Source: JACKBK01 sp963707275
Lineage (GTDB): Bacteria; Chloroflexota; Anaerolineae; JAAEKA01
Assembly (NCBI GenBank): GCA_963707275.1
Contig: CAVPPH010000012.1
Span: 54,466 to 118,465 of the forward strand
Reading direction: 5' to 3'
DNA: 64,000 nt
Both the position numbers and the translations under genes were made by a program. The notes beneath the pieces were generated by a model. It saw only the letters and a program-made list of their open reading frames with translations, ran no database searches and was not told the DNA's origin. Below are positions 18,053 through 25,806 of this stretch, piece by piece. Within the stretch, counting starts at the first letter, position 1; each line of letters opens with the position of its first letter.

Positions 18053-20669
18053 ATGACCGACACACTTCTTGCCTCGCTTGCTGAAATCTACCCACCCGGC
18101 CGGCTGATGACCCAGGCTGCCCAGCTTGCGCCTTACGAGTGCGACGCTCTGACGGCGATGCACGTGCGGCCGCGGGCGGTGGTGCTGGCCGAAACGCAGC
18201 AGGAGGTCATCGACACGGTGCGGCTGTGCAACCGCCTCGGCGTGCCCTTTGTGGCGAGGGGCAGCGGAACCAGCCTCTCCGGCGGTTCGCTGCCTGTCGC
18301 CGATGGCATCGTCATCGCGCTGAACCGGCTGAACCGCATCATCAGCCTCAACCCGGACGCGCGCATCGCGGTGGTGGAACCGGGGGTAATCAACCTCAAC
18401 GTCACCAAGGCTGCCGCGCCGTTTGGGCTTTACTACGCGCCCGACCCGGCCAGCCAGTCGGTCTGCACCGTCGGCGGGAACATAGCGTTCAACTCAGGCG
18501 GCGTGCACTGCCTGAAGTACGGCATGACCAGCAACCACATCCTGGGCCTGAAGGTCGTTTTGGGCGACGGCACGGTGGTCAGTTTCGGCGGCGACAGCCT
18601 GGAGGCGGCGGGGCCGGACCTGCCTGGCTTCTTCGTTGGCAGCGAAGGGCTCTTTGGCATCGCGCTGGAAGCCACGCTGCGGCTGATCCCGCGCGTCGAG
18701 ACCTACCGCACGGTTCTGGCGGCCTACCGCACGCTGGAAGCGGCCGGCAATGCGGTCGCGATGGTGGTTGCCAGCGGCTTATTGCCCGGCGCGATGGAAA
18801 TCATGGATCCGTTGGCCATAAAGGCGACCGAGGAAGCGGCCCATGCCGGCTATCCGCTGGACGCTGGCGGGCTGATGATTGTCGAGCTCGAAGGCGAGGC
18901 GATACAGGTCGATGTGGAATTTAAGAAGCTGCTGGCTGTCATCAAGGAATCGGGCGCGTATCAGATCCGCGCCGCGCAAAACGACGCCGAACGGGCGCTG
19001 ATCTGGAAGGGTCGCAAGGGCGCGTTCTCAGCAGTGGGCCGTCTCAGCCCGCAATACGTGGTACAGGACGGCGTGGTGCCGCGCAGCAGCCTTGGCGAGG
19101 CGCTGGCCAGCATCGAGGCGCTCAGTCAGAAGTACAGCCTGCCGGTGGCCAACGTTTTTCACGCCGGCGACGGCAACCTGCATCCACTGATTCTCTACGA
19201 CGCGCGCATCCCGGGTGCGTACGACCGGGCCGAAGAGATGGCCAGCGAGATCCTGGACCTGTGCATCGGATTGGGCGGCTCGATCACCGGCGAACACGGC
19301 ATCGGCATGGAAAAGCGCGCCCACCTGCCGCGCATGTTCAGCGAATACGACATGGTCACCATGACCCGCATGCGCCAGGCAATGGACCCGCGCGAGATCG
19401 CCAATCGGGGGAAAATGTTGGAGGTCAGAAGCCAGAGATCAGAAGTCAGCAGTCAGAGGTTGGAGACCGGACGACCAAAGGGTCAGTATCTAGCGGAAGC
19501 AGTGAACGGCACCCAGTCCCTAGCCCCCAGTCCCCAGTCCCCACGCGCCACACCCTACACCCTGTCCACCCTCCAGGACGCGGTGCGCAGCCACGACCGG
19601 CTGACCGTGCGCGGCGGCGGGAGCAAGCCTGCGCTGTCAGCGGCGCAAGAGGGCGTGGCAGTGTTGGACATGAGCGAACTGCGCGGGATCGTCGAGTACG
19701 TGCCCGACGAGTTCACGTTTACCGCGCTGGCAGGCACGCCGAGTGCGCGAGGTGGTTGCAATGCTGGCGGAACATGGCCAGTACCTGCCCTTCGACCCGC
19801 TGTTGGCTGAAGCGGACGCGACACTGGGCGGCACGGTGGCGGCCGGACTGAGCGGTCCGGGCAGGTACCGTTACGGCGGCGTGCGCGATTTCGTGCTGGG
19901 TGTGCGTTTTGTGGACGGAATGGGCAACGTGGTGCGCGGCGGCGGCAAGGTGGTCAAGAACGCGGCCGGCTTCGACTTTCCCAAACTGATGGTCGGCAGC
20001 ATGGGACGGCTGGGCGTGCTGGCCGAATTGAGTTTCAAGGTCTTCCCGCAGCCGCAAGCCTTTGCCACCGCGGTGGTTTCGTACCAGGAACCGCTGGCAG
20101 CGCAGGTCGACGTGCAACGCCTGGCCCGCCAGCCGCTGGATATCGAGGCCATAGACGTGGCTGTTGACGGCGATTCAGTGCGGCTTTACGTGCGCATTGG
20201 CGGGCTGGCTGAACTATTGCCAGCGCGCATCGACCGGCTGTGCGCCCTGCTGCGACCAGACGGCGGTGGTCTGCACGCAATTAACGGCGAGGACGAGACC
20301 GAATTCTGGCGCCGCTCGCGCGAGTTTGCCTGGGCGCCGGCCGAGCTGCCGCTGGTCAAAGTGCCGTGCACGGCTACCAGAATGGACGACCTGACGAAAC
20401 GGCTGGTCACGCAGCTTGAGCCGTACGAGGCTGATCAATTGCACGTACGGTTCAGCGTCGCCGGCAACGTGGCCTGGATCGCCTGGCCGGCCGCCTTGCG
20501 CGACGACAGCCGCTCGCTGGACGCGCGGCTCGCCGCAACCAACCTGCCGGGCTTGGCGCTGCGCGGCGTGACCGGCAGCCCGCACATCGGAGCGCAACCC
20601 ACGCAGTACAACCAGTTCTATGGCCGCATCAAATCCGTGCTCGACCCGCAGAACCGCTTCGGATCGTAA
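18053..20669 (+). CDS. glcD: FAD-linked glycolate/lactate oxidase, GlcD-GlcE fusion, one frame break
   Basis: Residues ~1-455 are a complete GlcD-type flavoprotein: FVARGSGTSLSGGSLP and VCTVGGNIAFNSGGVHCLKY (PP-loop/FAD binding), then the FAD-oxidase C domain with NVFHAGDGNLHPL and GEHGIGMEKRAH. GlcD proteins normally end near NRGKML; here a ~60-residue low-complexity linker (SQRSEVSSQR..., SPQSP) leads without a stop into a second FAD-binding protein like GlcE (LTVRGGGSK, VAAGLSGPGRYRYGGVRDFVLG, GGGKVVKNAAGFDFPKL). The frame changes near 19740 (one extra base). GlcD and GlcE with GlcF oxidise 2-hydroxy acids to the quinone pool; no GlcF is in view. Start ATG 18053 has AGGAGA. Confidence 0.85.
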
Positions 20670-20850
20670 ACGAGACAGCGGTGCCTGTAATGGGTCGAGC
20701 AAATGTCGGTCAAGCAGCGGGTAATGGCAACAGCCATGGCATGAAGTTATCCCAGACCAGCATTTCGAGACCTCCGGACAGTGCATACCCAGAGGTCTCG
20801 ATACGCTGACCGACGCTCGCTGTGTCGGCGTTTCGATCCCTTCCATCCAT

Positions 20851-20879
20851 TTGACCATTCCAAACCTCCTGAATACGCT
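20851..20879 (+). promoter_or_regulatory. Possible promoter of the phosphodiesterase gene
   Basis: TTGACC (20851-20856), 17-base spacer, TACGCT (20874-20879), about 30 bases before the start codon. The -10 box is weak. The rest of 20670-20908 shows no gene. Confidence 0.45.
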
Positions 20880-20908
20880 ATAAGCAACACGGAATACGAC
20901 TCCACACT

Positions 20909-22168
20909 ATGCCAAACCCACTCCACTCACTGTCCCAGTTCATCTGGCCGCGCTATGACGGCGGCTGCTTTTCCGACATTCCCGGCTTCATTCGCTCCGT
21001 GCTGGTCGACGATGCGCCTAGCGCGCTCCAGCCTGACGGCTTCGAGCGCTTGCCGCAACGCTACCAGAACGTCATCCTGCTTTTCGTTGACGCCTTCGGC
21101 TGGCGTTTCTTCGAGCAGACTGCAGACCGCTACCCGTTTCTCCAGCGCTTCGTCCACCAGGGCAGCATCACCAAGCTGACGTCGCAGTTCCCCTCCACTA
21201 CCTCGGCGCACGTCACGGCCCTTTACACCGGGCGGCCAGTCGGCCAGCACGGCGTCTTCGAGTGGCAGTACTACGAGCCCATCGTCGACGCGATTATCCA
21301 GCCGCTGCCGTTCACCTTCGCGGGCGACAAGCAACCGGAACGGCTGCGTGAAGCAGGCATCCCCGGCGCAGCCTTGCTGCCGCGCAACGATTTCGTACAA
21401 GGCTTGCAAGCGGCGGGCGTCAGTTCTTACGTCTCGCAGCCGGGCGCGCTCAGCGGCTCCACCTACTCGACAATGATCTCCGAAGGCGCGACGCTGCTGC
21501 CCTTCAAGACCCAGCCGGAGATGCTGGTCAACCTCGGCCTGGCCATGGACGAAGCCAGCGGACCGGCGCTGTTCAGCGTCTACCTGCCGCAGATCGACTC
21601 GATCTGCCACGACTACGGGCCGGGATCGCTCCATCTGGAGGCGGAGATGGAGGCGTGTTTCGTCGGGCTGGAAAGCTGGTTCCAGCGCGAACAGTTGCGC
21701 GGCCGTCCAGACACACTGCTGATGCTGACCGCCGACCACGGCCAGGTTGCGGTCGATCCCGACACCGTGATCTACCTCAACACCCTGCCGGTGTACGACC
21801 TGTTGCAACCGCTGCTGCGCACCAGTCGTCAGGGCCAGGTGCTGGCCCCGGCCGGATCGCCGCGCGACATGTTCCTCTACGTGCGCGAGGGCGAGATCGA
21901 AGCGGCGCGCAGCCTGCTCTCGATTGCACTGGCCGACCGCGCGGTGGTGGTGCGCACCTCCGAACTGATCGACGCCGGCTACTTCGGTCCGCCGCCATAC
22001 GCGCCCCAGTTCTTTGCACGCGTGGGCGATCTGGTGATCCTGCCCTTCGAGGGCGAGAGCGTCTGGTGGTTCGAGCAGGACCGCTACGATATGCATTTTT
22101 CCGGGCATCACGGCGGGCTGACCGCGGGCGAGATGGAAATACCGCTGCTGCTGTACGCCTTCGATTGA
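20909..22168 (+). CDS. Alkaline phosphatase superfamily phosphodiesterase (NPP/PF01663-type)
   Basis: The 419-residue protein holds all metal ligands of nucleotide pyrophosphatase/phosphodiesterases: LLFVDAFGW (first aspartate), FPSTTSAHVTAL (threonine nucleophile), YLPQIDSICHDYGPGS (second metal site), MLTADHGQV and SGHHGGL. No signal peptide is seen, so it is probably cytosolic. It ends 21 bases before the first microcompartment vertex gene, which however has its own -10 element. The natural phosphodiester substrate is not evident; a link with the neighbouring sugar-phosphate aldolase is possible. Confidence 0.85.
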   Translation: MPNPLHSLSQFIWPRYDGGCFSDIPGFIRSVLVDDAPSALQPDGFERLPQRYQNVILLFVDAFGWRFFEQTADRYPFLQRFVHQGSITKLTSQFPSTTSAHVTALYTGRPVGQHGVFEWQYYEPIVDAIIQPLPFTFAGDKQPERLREAGIPGAALLPRNDFVQGLQAAGVSSYVSQPGALSGSTYSTMISEGATLLPFKTQPEMLVNLGLAMDEASGPALFSVYLPQIDSICHDYGPGSLHLEAEMEACFVGLESWFQREQLRGRPDTLLMLTADHGQVAVDPDTVIYLNTLPVYDLLQPLLRTSRQGQVLAPAGSPRDMFLYVREGEIEAARSLLSIALADRAVVVRTSELIDAGYFGPPPYAPQFFARVGDLVILPFEGESVWWFEQDRYDMHFSGHHGGLTAGEMEIPLLLYAFD

Positions 22169-22172
22169 CCTG

Positions 22173-22189
22173 TGGTATAATCCCGCCCA
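22173..22189 (+). promoter_or_regulatory. Extended -10 promoter placed for a leaderless mRNA
   Basis: TGG-TATAAT (22173-22181) is only eight bases before the ATG of the vertex protein gene, so transcription would begin at or next to the start codon. No ribosome site is present between them. Confidence 0.5.
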
Positions 22190-22464
22190 TGCAACTGGCA
22201 CGTGTCATCGGCACACTCGTCGCAACTCAGAAATACCAGGGACTGGAAGGTGTCAAGCTGCTGGTCATCCAGCCGCTGGACAAGCAGCAGCAGCCCGCGG
22301 GCGAGCCGGTCGTCGCGGCCGATGGCACTGCGCAAGCCGGCCCCGGCGAGCTGGTTTTTTTCATCGCCAGCCGCGAGGCCGCGCTGGCGATGCCCGTCCC
22401 GTTCGTCCCGGTCGATCACGCCATTGTCGGAATCGTCGACGACGTCAGTACGGTAGTGAGATAG
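22190..22464 (+). CDS. EutN/CcmL-family microcompartment vertex protein (BMC-P), copy 1
   Basis: The 91-residue protein has the full BMC-P signature: LARVIGTLVATQKYQGLEG-type N-terminus, KLLVIQPLD, AQAGPGELVFF and the terminal VDHAIVGIVDDV. BMC-P proteins form pentamers that cap the corners of polyhedral bacterial microcompartments. Start ATG 22190 is chosen because it begins directly at the conserved domain; it may be translated from a leaderless mRNA. A second BMC-P gene follows after 80 bases and a class II aldolase after that, but no hexameric shell protein is in this window. Confidence 0.9.
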
Positions 22465-22544
22465 TGCCGCAGCACCGTATTTCTCGCCGACAGACAACGA
22501 ACTATCCCACTAACGAACTAACACACTACCGAACTCCTTCCCCC

Positions 22545-22832
22545 ATGTACATCGGACGCGTCTTCGGCAACGTCGTTGCCACTATCAAGCATCCCACCTT
22601 CGACGGCCACAAGCTGCTGCTGGTCGAGCGGCTGCGCCCTGACAGCGGGGAAGCAGACGCGAAGTACGACATCGCCGTCGATCTGGCGCAGGCCGGACCT
22701 GGCGACACCGTGCTGGTGCTGGACGAAGGCAACGGCGCACGTCAAGTGCTTGGTCAGGAGCCGAATGGCTGCGTGCGCGCGGTGATCGTGGGAATCGTGG
22801 ACGACATCGACCTGCCAGGGATGGCTGCGTGA
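22545..22832 (+). CDS. EutN/CcmL-family microcompartment vertex protein (BMC-P), copy 2
   Basis: This 95-residue protein repeats the family pattern (MYIGRVFGNVVATIKHPTF, KLLLVERL, DLAQAGPGDTVLVLDEG, ARQVLG, VRAVIVGIVDDI) and is clearly diverged from copy 1, as expected for distinct pentamers in one compartment. Its stop overlaps the GTG start of the aldolase gene by four bases, so the vertex protein and the enzyme are translated together. The 80 bases before it contain tandem AACTA/CACTA-like short repeats and no gene. Confidence 0.92.
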   Translation: MYIGRVFGNVVATIKHPTFDGHKLLLVERLRPDSGEADAKYDIAVDLAQAGPGDTVLVLDEGNGARQVLGQEPNGCVRAVIVGIVDDIDLPGMAA

Positions 22833-23623
22833 GTGCGCTGATTCGCTACGAGGCCGGCAAGAAGCCTGCCCGCCGTCCTACCGAACAGCAACTGCGCCAG
22901 GAGATCATCCAGGTCTGTCGGCTGCTGCACCAGAAGAACTACTGCATCGCCACCGACGGCAACGTCAGCGCCCGCCTCGACGACGAGCGCTTTCTAGTGA
23001 CGCCCAGCGGCCAGAGCAAGGCGCTGGTGCAGGCCGGCCAGCTTGTCACCATTGACGGCACCGGCCAGCTCGTCGGGCAAGGCAAGTACGGCGCACAGCG
23101 CGGGCTGCGTCCCAGCTCCGAGATCCTGCTGCATCTGGAGGCTTACCGCCAGCGCCCCGATGTGCAAGCCGTCGTCCACGCGCATCCGCCGATCGCCATC
23201 GCGCTCAGCATCGCCGGCTACGACGTGGCGCCCTGTCTGCTGCCCGAGGTGATCCTCGGCTTTGGCCGCATCCCGACCACCGACTACGCCACACCTGCCT
23301 CGGCGGAGGGCGCGAAGGTCATCACCGATCTGATCACCCGCTACGACGCGCTGGTCTTGCAGCGCCACGGCAGCGTCACCGTCGGCGGCAGCGTGGTGGA
23401 GGCGTATCTCAGGCTGGAGAAGCTGGAGCAAGCCGCGCTGATCACCAAGACCGTGATCGAGTTGGGTCGTGCGCGGCCGTTTCCCGCGGACGAAGTGGAG
23501 AAGCTGGCCACGTGGCGCAGGGAGCAAGGGCTGAATCGACCCGGCCAGGACGAGGAAATCCGCGGCGCGTGCGCGGTGTGCAGCTCCGCCGGGCGTAACA
23601 GTTGCCTGTTCCCGGACCGGTGA
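22829..23623 (+). CDS. Class II aldolase (fuculose/rhamnulose-phosphate aldolase-like) with Cys-rich tail
   Basis: The 264-residue protein is a zinc-dependent class II aldolase: LRQEIIQVCRLLHQKNYCIATDGNVSAR-type N-terminus, VTPSGQSK, the metal ligands VVHAHPP and LQRHGSV, and an intervening ARPSSE-like RPSSEILLHLEAY. Such aldolases are the signature enzyme of fucose/rhamnose-degrading (PVM-type) microcompartments, cleaving L-fuculose-1-P or L-rhamnulose-1-P to DHAP and lactaldehyde. GTG start overlaps the BMC-P2 stop. The last ~20 residues (CAVCSSAGRNSCLF) carry three cysteines not needed for the fold; a targeting or metal role is conceivable. Confidence 0.88.
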   Translation: MSALIRYEAGKKPARRPTEQQLRQEIIQVCRLLHQKNYCIATDGNVSARLDDERFLVTPSGQSKALVQAGQLVTIDGTGQLVGQGKYGAQRGLRPSSEILLHLEAYRQRPDVQAVVHAHPPIAIALSIAGYDVAPCLLPEVILGFGRIPTTDYATPASAEGAKVITDLITRYDALVLQRHGSVTVGGSVVEAYLRLEKLEQAALITKTVIELGRARPFPADEVEKLATWRREQGLNRPGQDEEIRGACAVCSSAGRNSCLFPDR

Positions 23624-23653
23624 TCGCGGGACGGCTGCTGCCAGCGAATTCAT

Positions 23654-23733
23654 CGGGGATGAGGCTCCCCACACCCAACCGTCGCAAGACTGATGGCCTC
23701 TACCAGCGATAACCGCTCGGTGGAGGCTTTTTT
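23654..23733 (+). promoter_or_regulatory. Fluoride riboswitch (crcB motif) with overlapping terminator and ribosome site
   Basis: Positions 23654-23705 match the fluoride aptamer pattern closely: GGGGATGAGGCTCCCC, then the AACC segment, then TGATGGCCTCTACC. The GCCTCTACC strand (23696-23704) can instead pair with GGTGGAGGC (23719-23727), with an inner AGCG/CGCT stem, forming a hairpin followed by six T residues (23728-23733), an intrinsic terminator. The 3' arm also contains the GGAGG used by the GTG start at 23734, so the OFF structure blocks both elongation and ribosome binding. Confidence 0.93.
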
Positions 23734-24129
23734 GTGAGCATAGACAAGATGGAATGGACCAGATTCTTGCTGATTGGCGTCGGCGGGTTTATTGGCGCCA
23801 ACCTGCGCTACATCGTTCAGGGCTGGGCGGCAGACCGCTTCGGCGTCGCGCTGCCCTACGGCACGATGATCGCCAACGTTTCCGGCAGCTTCGTGCTGGC
23901 CTTCTTCGTGACGCTGGCCAACCAGCGACTGCCCATCGGCCCTGGCTGGCGGCTCTTCTTTGCCGTCGGCTTGATGGGCGGATATACCACGTTCTCATCC
24001 TTCTCCGTCGAGACGCTGGCGCTCTTTCAAAGCGGCCAGTGGCTGGCGGGCGGCATCAACTTTTTCGGCAATACCCTGCTGGGCCTGACGGCTGCATTCC
24101 TGGGCTTCTGGGCCGCGCAACTCGTGTGA
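23734..24129 (+). CDS. crcB: Fluoride ion channel CrcB/FluC
   Basis: CrcB is a small dual-topology membrane channel exporting fluoride. The 131-residue protein has four hydrophobic segments, the N-terminal GVGGFIGANLRY, the polar NVSGSF helix and the GLMGGYTTFSSFSVE motif that lines the fluoride path. GTG 23734 is the probable start because GGAGG is seven bases upstream; ATG 23749 is the alternative. It is preceded by a fluoride riboswitch and followed eight bases later by a DUF190/CBS protein, so both are induced by fluoride. Confidence 0.95.
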   Translation: MSIDKMEWTRFLLIGVGGFIGANLRYIVQGWAADRFGVALPYGTMIANVSGSFVLAFFVTLANQRLPIGPGWRLFFAVGLMGGYTTFSSFSVETLALFQSGQWLAGGINFFGNTLLGLTAAFLGFWAAQLV

Positions 24130-24136
24130 GGTTTTC

Positions 24137-25408
24137 ATGGAAATCGTCGGCACCGCCACCAAAGTAACGATTTACATCGGCGACAGCGACCGCTGGCACG
24201 GCAAACCGCTCTACAGCGCGCTGCTGGAGATGCTCAAGGGCGAAGGGTGCGCCGGGGCGACGGTGACGCGTGCAGTGGCCGGATTCGGCGCGCACAGCCG
24301 CATTCACACCGCCAGCATCATGCGCCTGTCGGAAGACCTGCCGCTGGTGATCGAGTGGATCGATCATCCCGACCGGGTGGCGCGCATCATGCCGCGGCTT
24401 GTTGAGATGGTAGCCGAGGGGCTAATCACCGTTCAACCGGTCGAAGTTGTCACCTACACCCATCGCAAGCTGCGTGAACTGCCAGCAGCCGCGCCGGTTT
24501 CCGACATTATGACAAGCGAAGTGCGCGCCGTGCAGACCGACACACCGGTCGCAGAAATCGTCGCGCTGCTGATCGGCAAGGATTTCCGCGCTCTGCCAGT
24601 AGTAGACGGGCAGCGTCGCGTGGTTGGCATCCTGACCGACGGCGACTTGGTGAGCCGGGCCGGCATCCTCACCACCAGCTTGCACGAGGCGTTGACCGGC
24701 AGCGAGTTTAGCCAGCATCTGGATGCGCTCAAGGCCAGCGGGCAGACGGCCGGCGACCTGATGACGGCCGACCCGATTACCGTCCGGACCGACACGCCCA
24801 TCGGCGACGCCGTCAAGATGATGACCGACCACAATATCAAGCGACTGCCGGTGGTCGATGCCCGCGGCCGGCTGGCAGGCATGGTCAGCCGGCTCGATGT
24901 CCTGCGCGCGCTGGCATTGCCACCGGTGCAGGCTGCGCCCCATCGAGCGGAGCAGCCGGGCAAGCGGGCCGTAGTGGCCGATGTCATGACCCGCAACGTG
25001 CCGACCGTGACGGCCGACGCCAGTCTGGGTGACGTAGTCAACTTGCTGGTGACCAGCAGCCAGCGCCGTGTGGTCGTCGTCGACCAGACGGGCGGGATCA
25101 CTGGCATCATCACCGACGGCGATCTGCTGCGGCGCAGCGGTGAAGGCGAGCGCAGCGGCATCCTGGCTGCGCTTTCCCAGCGGCTGCCGCTAGCCGGCGG
25201 AGACCAGATACGGCTGGCACAGCGCAGCGCCGCCGATGTCATGACGCGCGACCCGCTGACCGTGACACCCGACACCCCACTGCTGGATGCGCTGCAGCAA
25301 CTGTTGCAAGGCAAAATCAAGCGCCTGCCGGTGGTGGACAACGCCGGTCAGGTCGTCGGCCTGATCGGCCGCGGGCAGATTCTCCAGGCGTTGGCGGGCG
25401 ACGTGTGA
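24137..25408 (+). CDS. DUF190 domain fused to four CBS domains
   Basis: Residues 1-~115 are a DUF190 domain (KVTIYIGDSDRWHGKPLYSA, FGAHSRIHTA, LPLVIEWID), a GlnB-like fold often encoded beside crcB. It is followed by four CBS modules, each with a D-MT-[EADR] entry (SDIMTSEVRAV, GDLMTADPITV, ADVMTRNVPTV, ADVMTRDPLTV) and RLPVVD-type cores, which should bind adenosyl nucleotides. The 423-residue protein is in the same fluoride-controlled transcript as crcB, so it may adjust channel activity or energy metabolism under fluoride stress (inference). The operon ends in the 22-bp perfect hairpin at 25410. Confidence 0.88.
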   Translation: MEIVGTATKVTIYIGDSDRWHGKPLYSALLEMLKGEGCAGATVTRAVAGFGAHSRIHTASIMRLSEDLPLVIEWIDHPDRVARIMPRLVEMVAEGLITVQPVEVVTYTHRKLRELPAAAPVSDIMTSEVRAVQTDTPVAEIVALLIGKDFRALPVVDGQRRVVGILTDGDLVSRAGILTTSLHEALTGSEFSQHLDALKASGQTAGDLMTADPITVRTDTPIGDAVKMMTDHNIKRLPVVDARGRLAGMVSRLDVLRALALPPVQAAPHRAEQPGKRAVVADVMTRNVPTVTADASLGDVVNLLVTSSQRRVVVVDQTGGITGIITDGDLLRRSGEGERSGILAALSQRLPLAGGDQIRLAQRSAADVMTRDPLTVTPDTPLLDALQQLLQGKIKRLPVVDNAGQVVGLIGRGQILQALAGDV

Positions 25409-25409
25409 G

Positions 25410-25457
25410 GCAGTCAAGGCGCCGGGGACTTCCGAAAGTCCCCGGCGCCTTGACTGC
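25410..25457. terminator. 22-bp perfect palindromic hairpin after the fluoride operon
   Basis: The arms 25410-25431 and 25436-25457 are perfectly complementary with a CCGA loop. There is no T run, so it may be a factor-assisted terminator or mRNA-stabilising element. The centre shares the ACTTCCGAA core with the palindromes at 12691-12779. Confidence 0.7.
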
Positions 25458-25485
25458 GATTCTCGCTTCACAGACCATCTCTGAC

Positions 25486-25514
25486 TTGACGCTCGCGGCC
25501 TTCAATGTTAGAAT
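25486..25514 (+). promoter_or_regulatory. Promoter of tRNA-Glu
   Basis: TTGACG (25486-25491), 17-base spacer, TAGAAT (25509-25514). Nearly the same promoter precedes the tRNA-like transcript at 52076. Confidence 0.8.
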
Positions 25515-25536
25515 GCCCCCTGTTGATCGCTCAGAC

Positions 25537-25609
25537 GCCCCCATCGTCTAGAGGACTAGGACACAGGCCTTTCAAGCCTGCGACAGGGGTTCGAATCCCC
25601 TTGGGGGCA
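25537..25609 (+). tRNA. tRNA-Glu (anticodon TTC)
   Basis: A full cloverleaf can be drawn: acceptor GCCCCCA/TGGGGGC, D stem GTCT/GGAC, anticodon stem CAGGC/GCCTG with loop CTTTCAA (anticodon TTC), and T arm AGGGG-TTCGAAT-CCCCT; A is the discriminator and CCA is not encoded. A terminator follows at 25621. Confidence 0.97.
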
Positions 25610-25620
25610 CAGGTTACGCC

Positions 25621-25653
25621 AATCCCAGCAGCCATGGCTGCTGGGATCTTTTG
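25621..25653 (+). terminator. Intrinsic terminator after tRNA-Glu
   Basis: An 11- to 12-bp stem (ATCCCAGCAGCC with GGCTGCTGGGAT) is followed by CTTTT. Confidence 0.85.
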
Positions 25654-25758
25654 TTGGTCACGAGGACGTGCCAGCCGCAGCCAACGGCGCTATTCAGCAA
25701 ACAACGACGCGGGGCGAATGCAATACGACTGGGAATCGCCGGACGCCGTCCAGGTGGG

Positions 25759-25788
25759 TTACGAAGAAATCGCCGGATCGTGTATAAT
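25759..25788 (+). promoter_or_regulatory. Promoter of the GAF sensor kinase gene
   Basis: TTACGA (25759-25764), 18-base spacer, TG-preceded TATAAT (25783-25788). The leader would be only about a dozen bases before ATG 25807. Confidence 0.6.
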
Positions 25789-25806
25789 TCGATACCAGAG
25801 AGCACC

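Noticed and set aside
16555..18084. 509-codon open frame opposite the propeller/heme protein
   Set aside because: Antisense shadow of a conserved gene; no domain, no ribosome site.
20927..22201. 424-codon open frame opposite the phosphodiesterase gene
   Set aside because: The plus-strand protein has all catalytic motifs; the minus frame has none.
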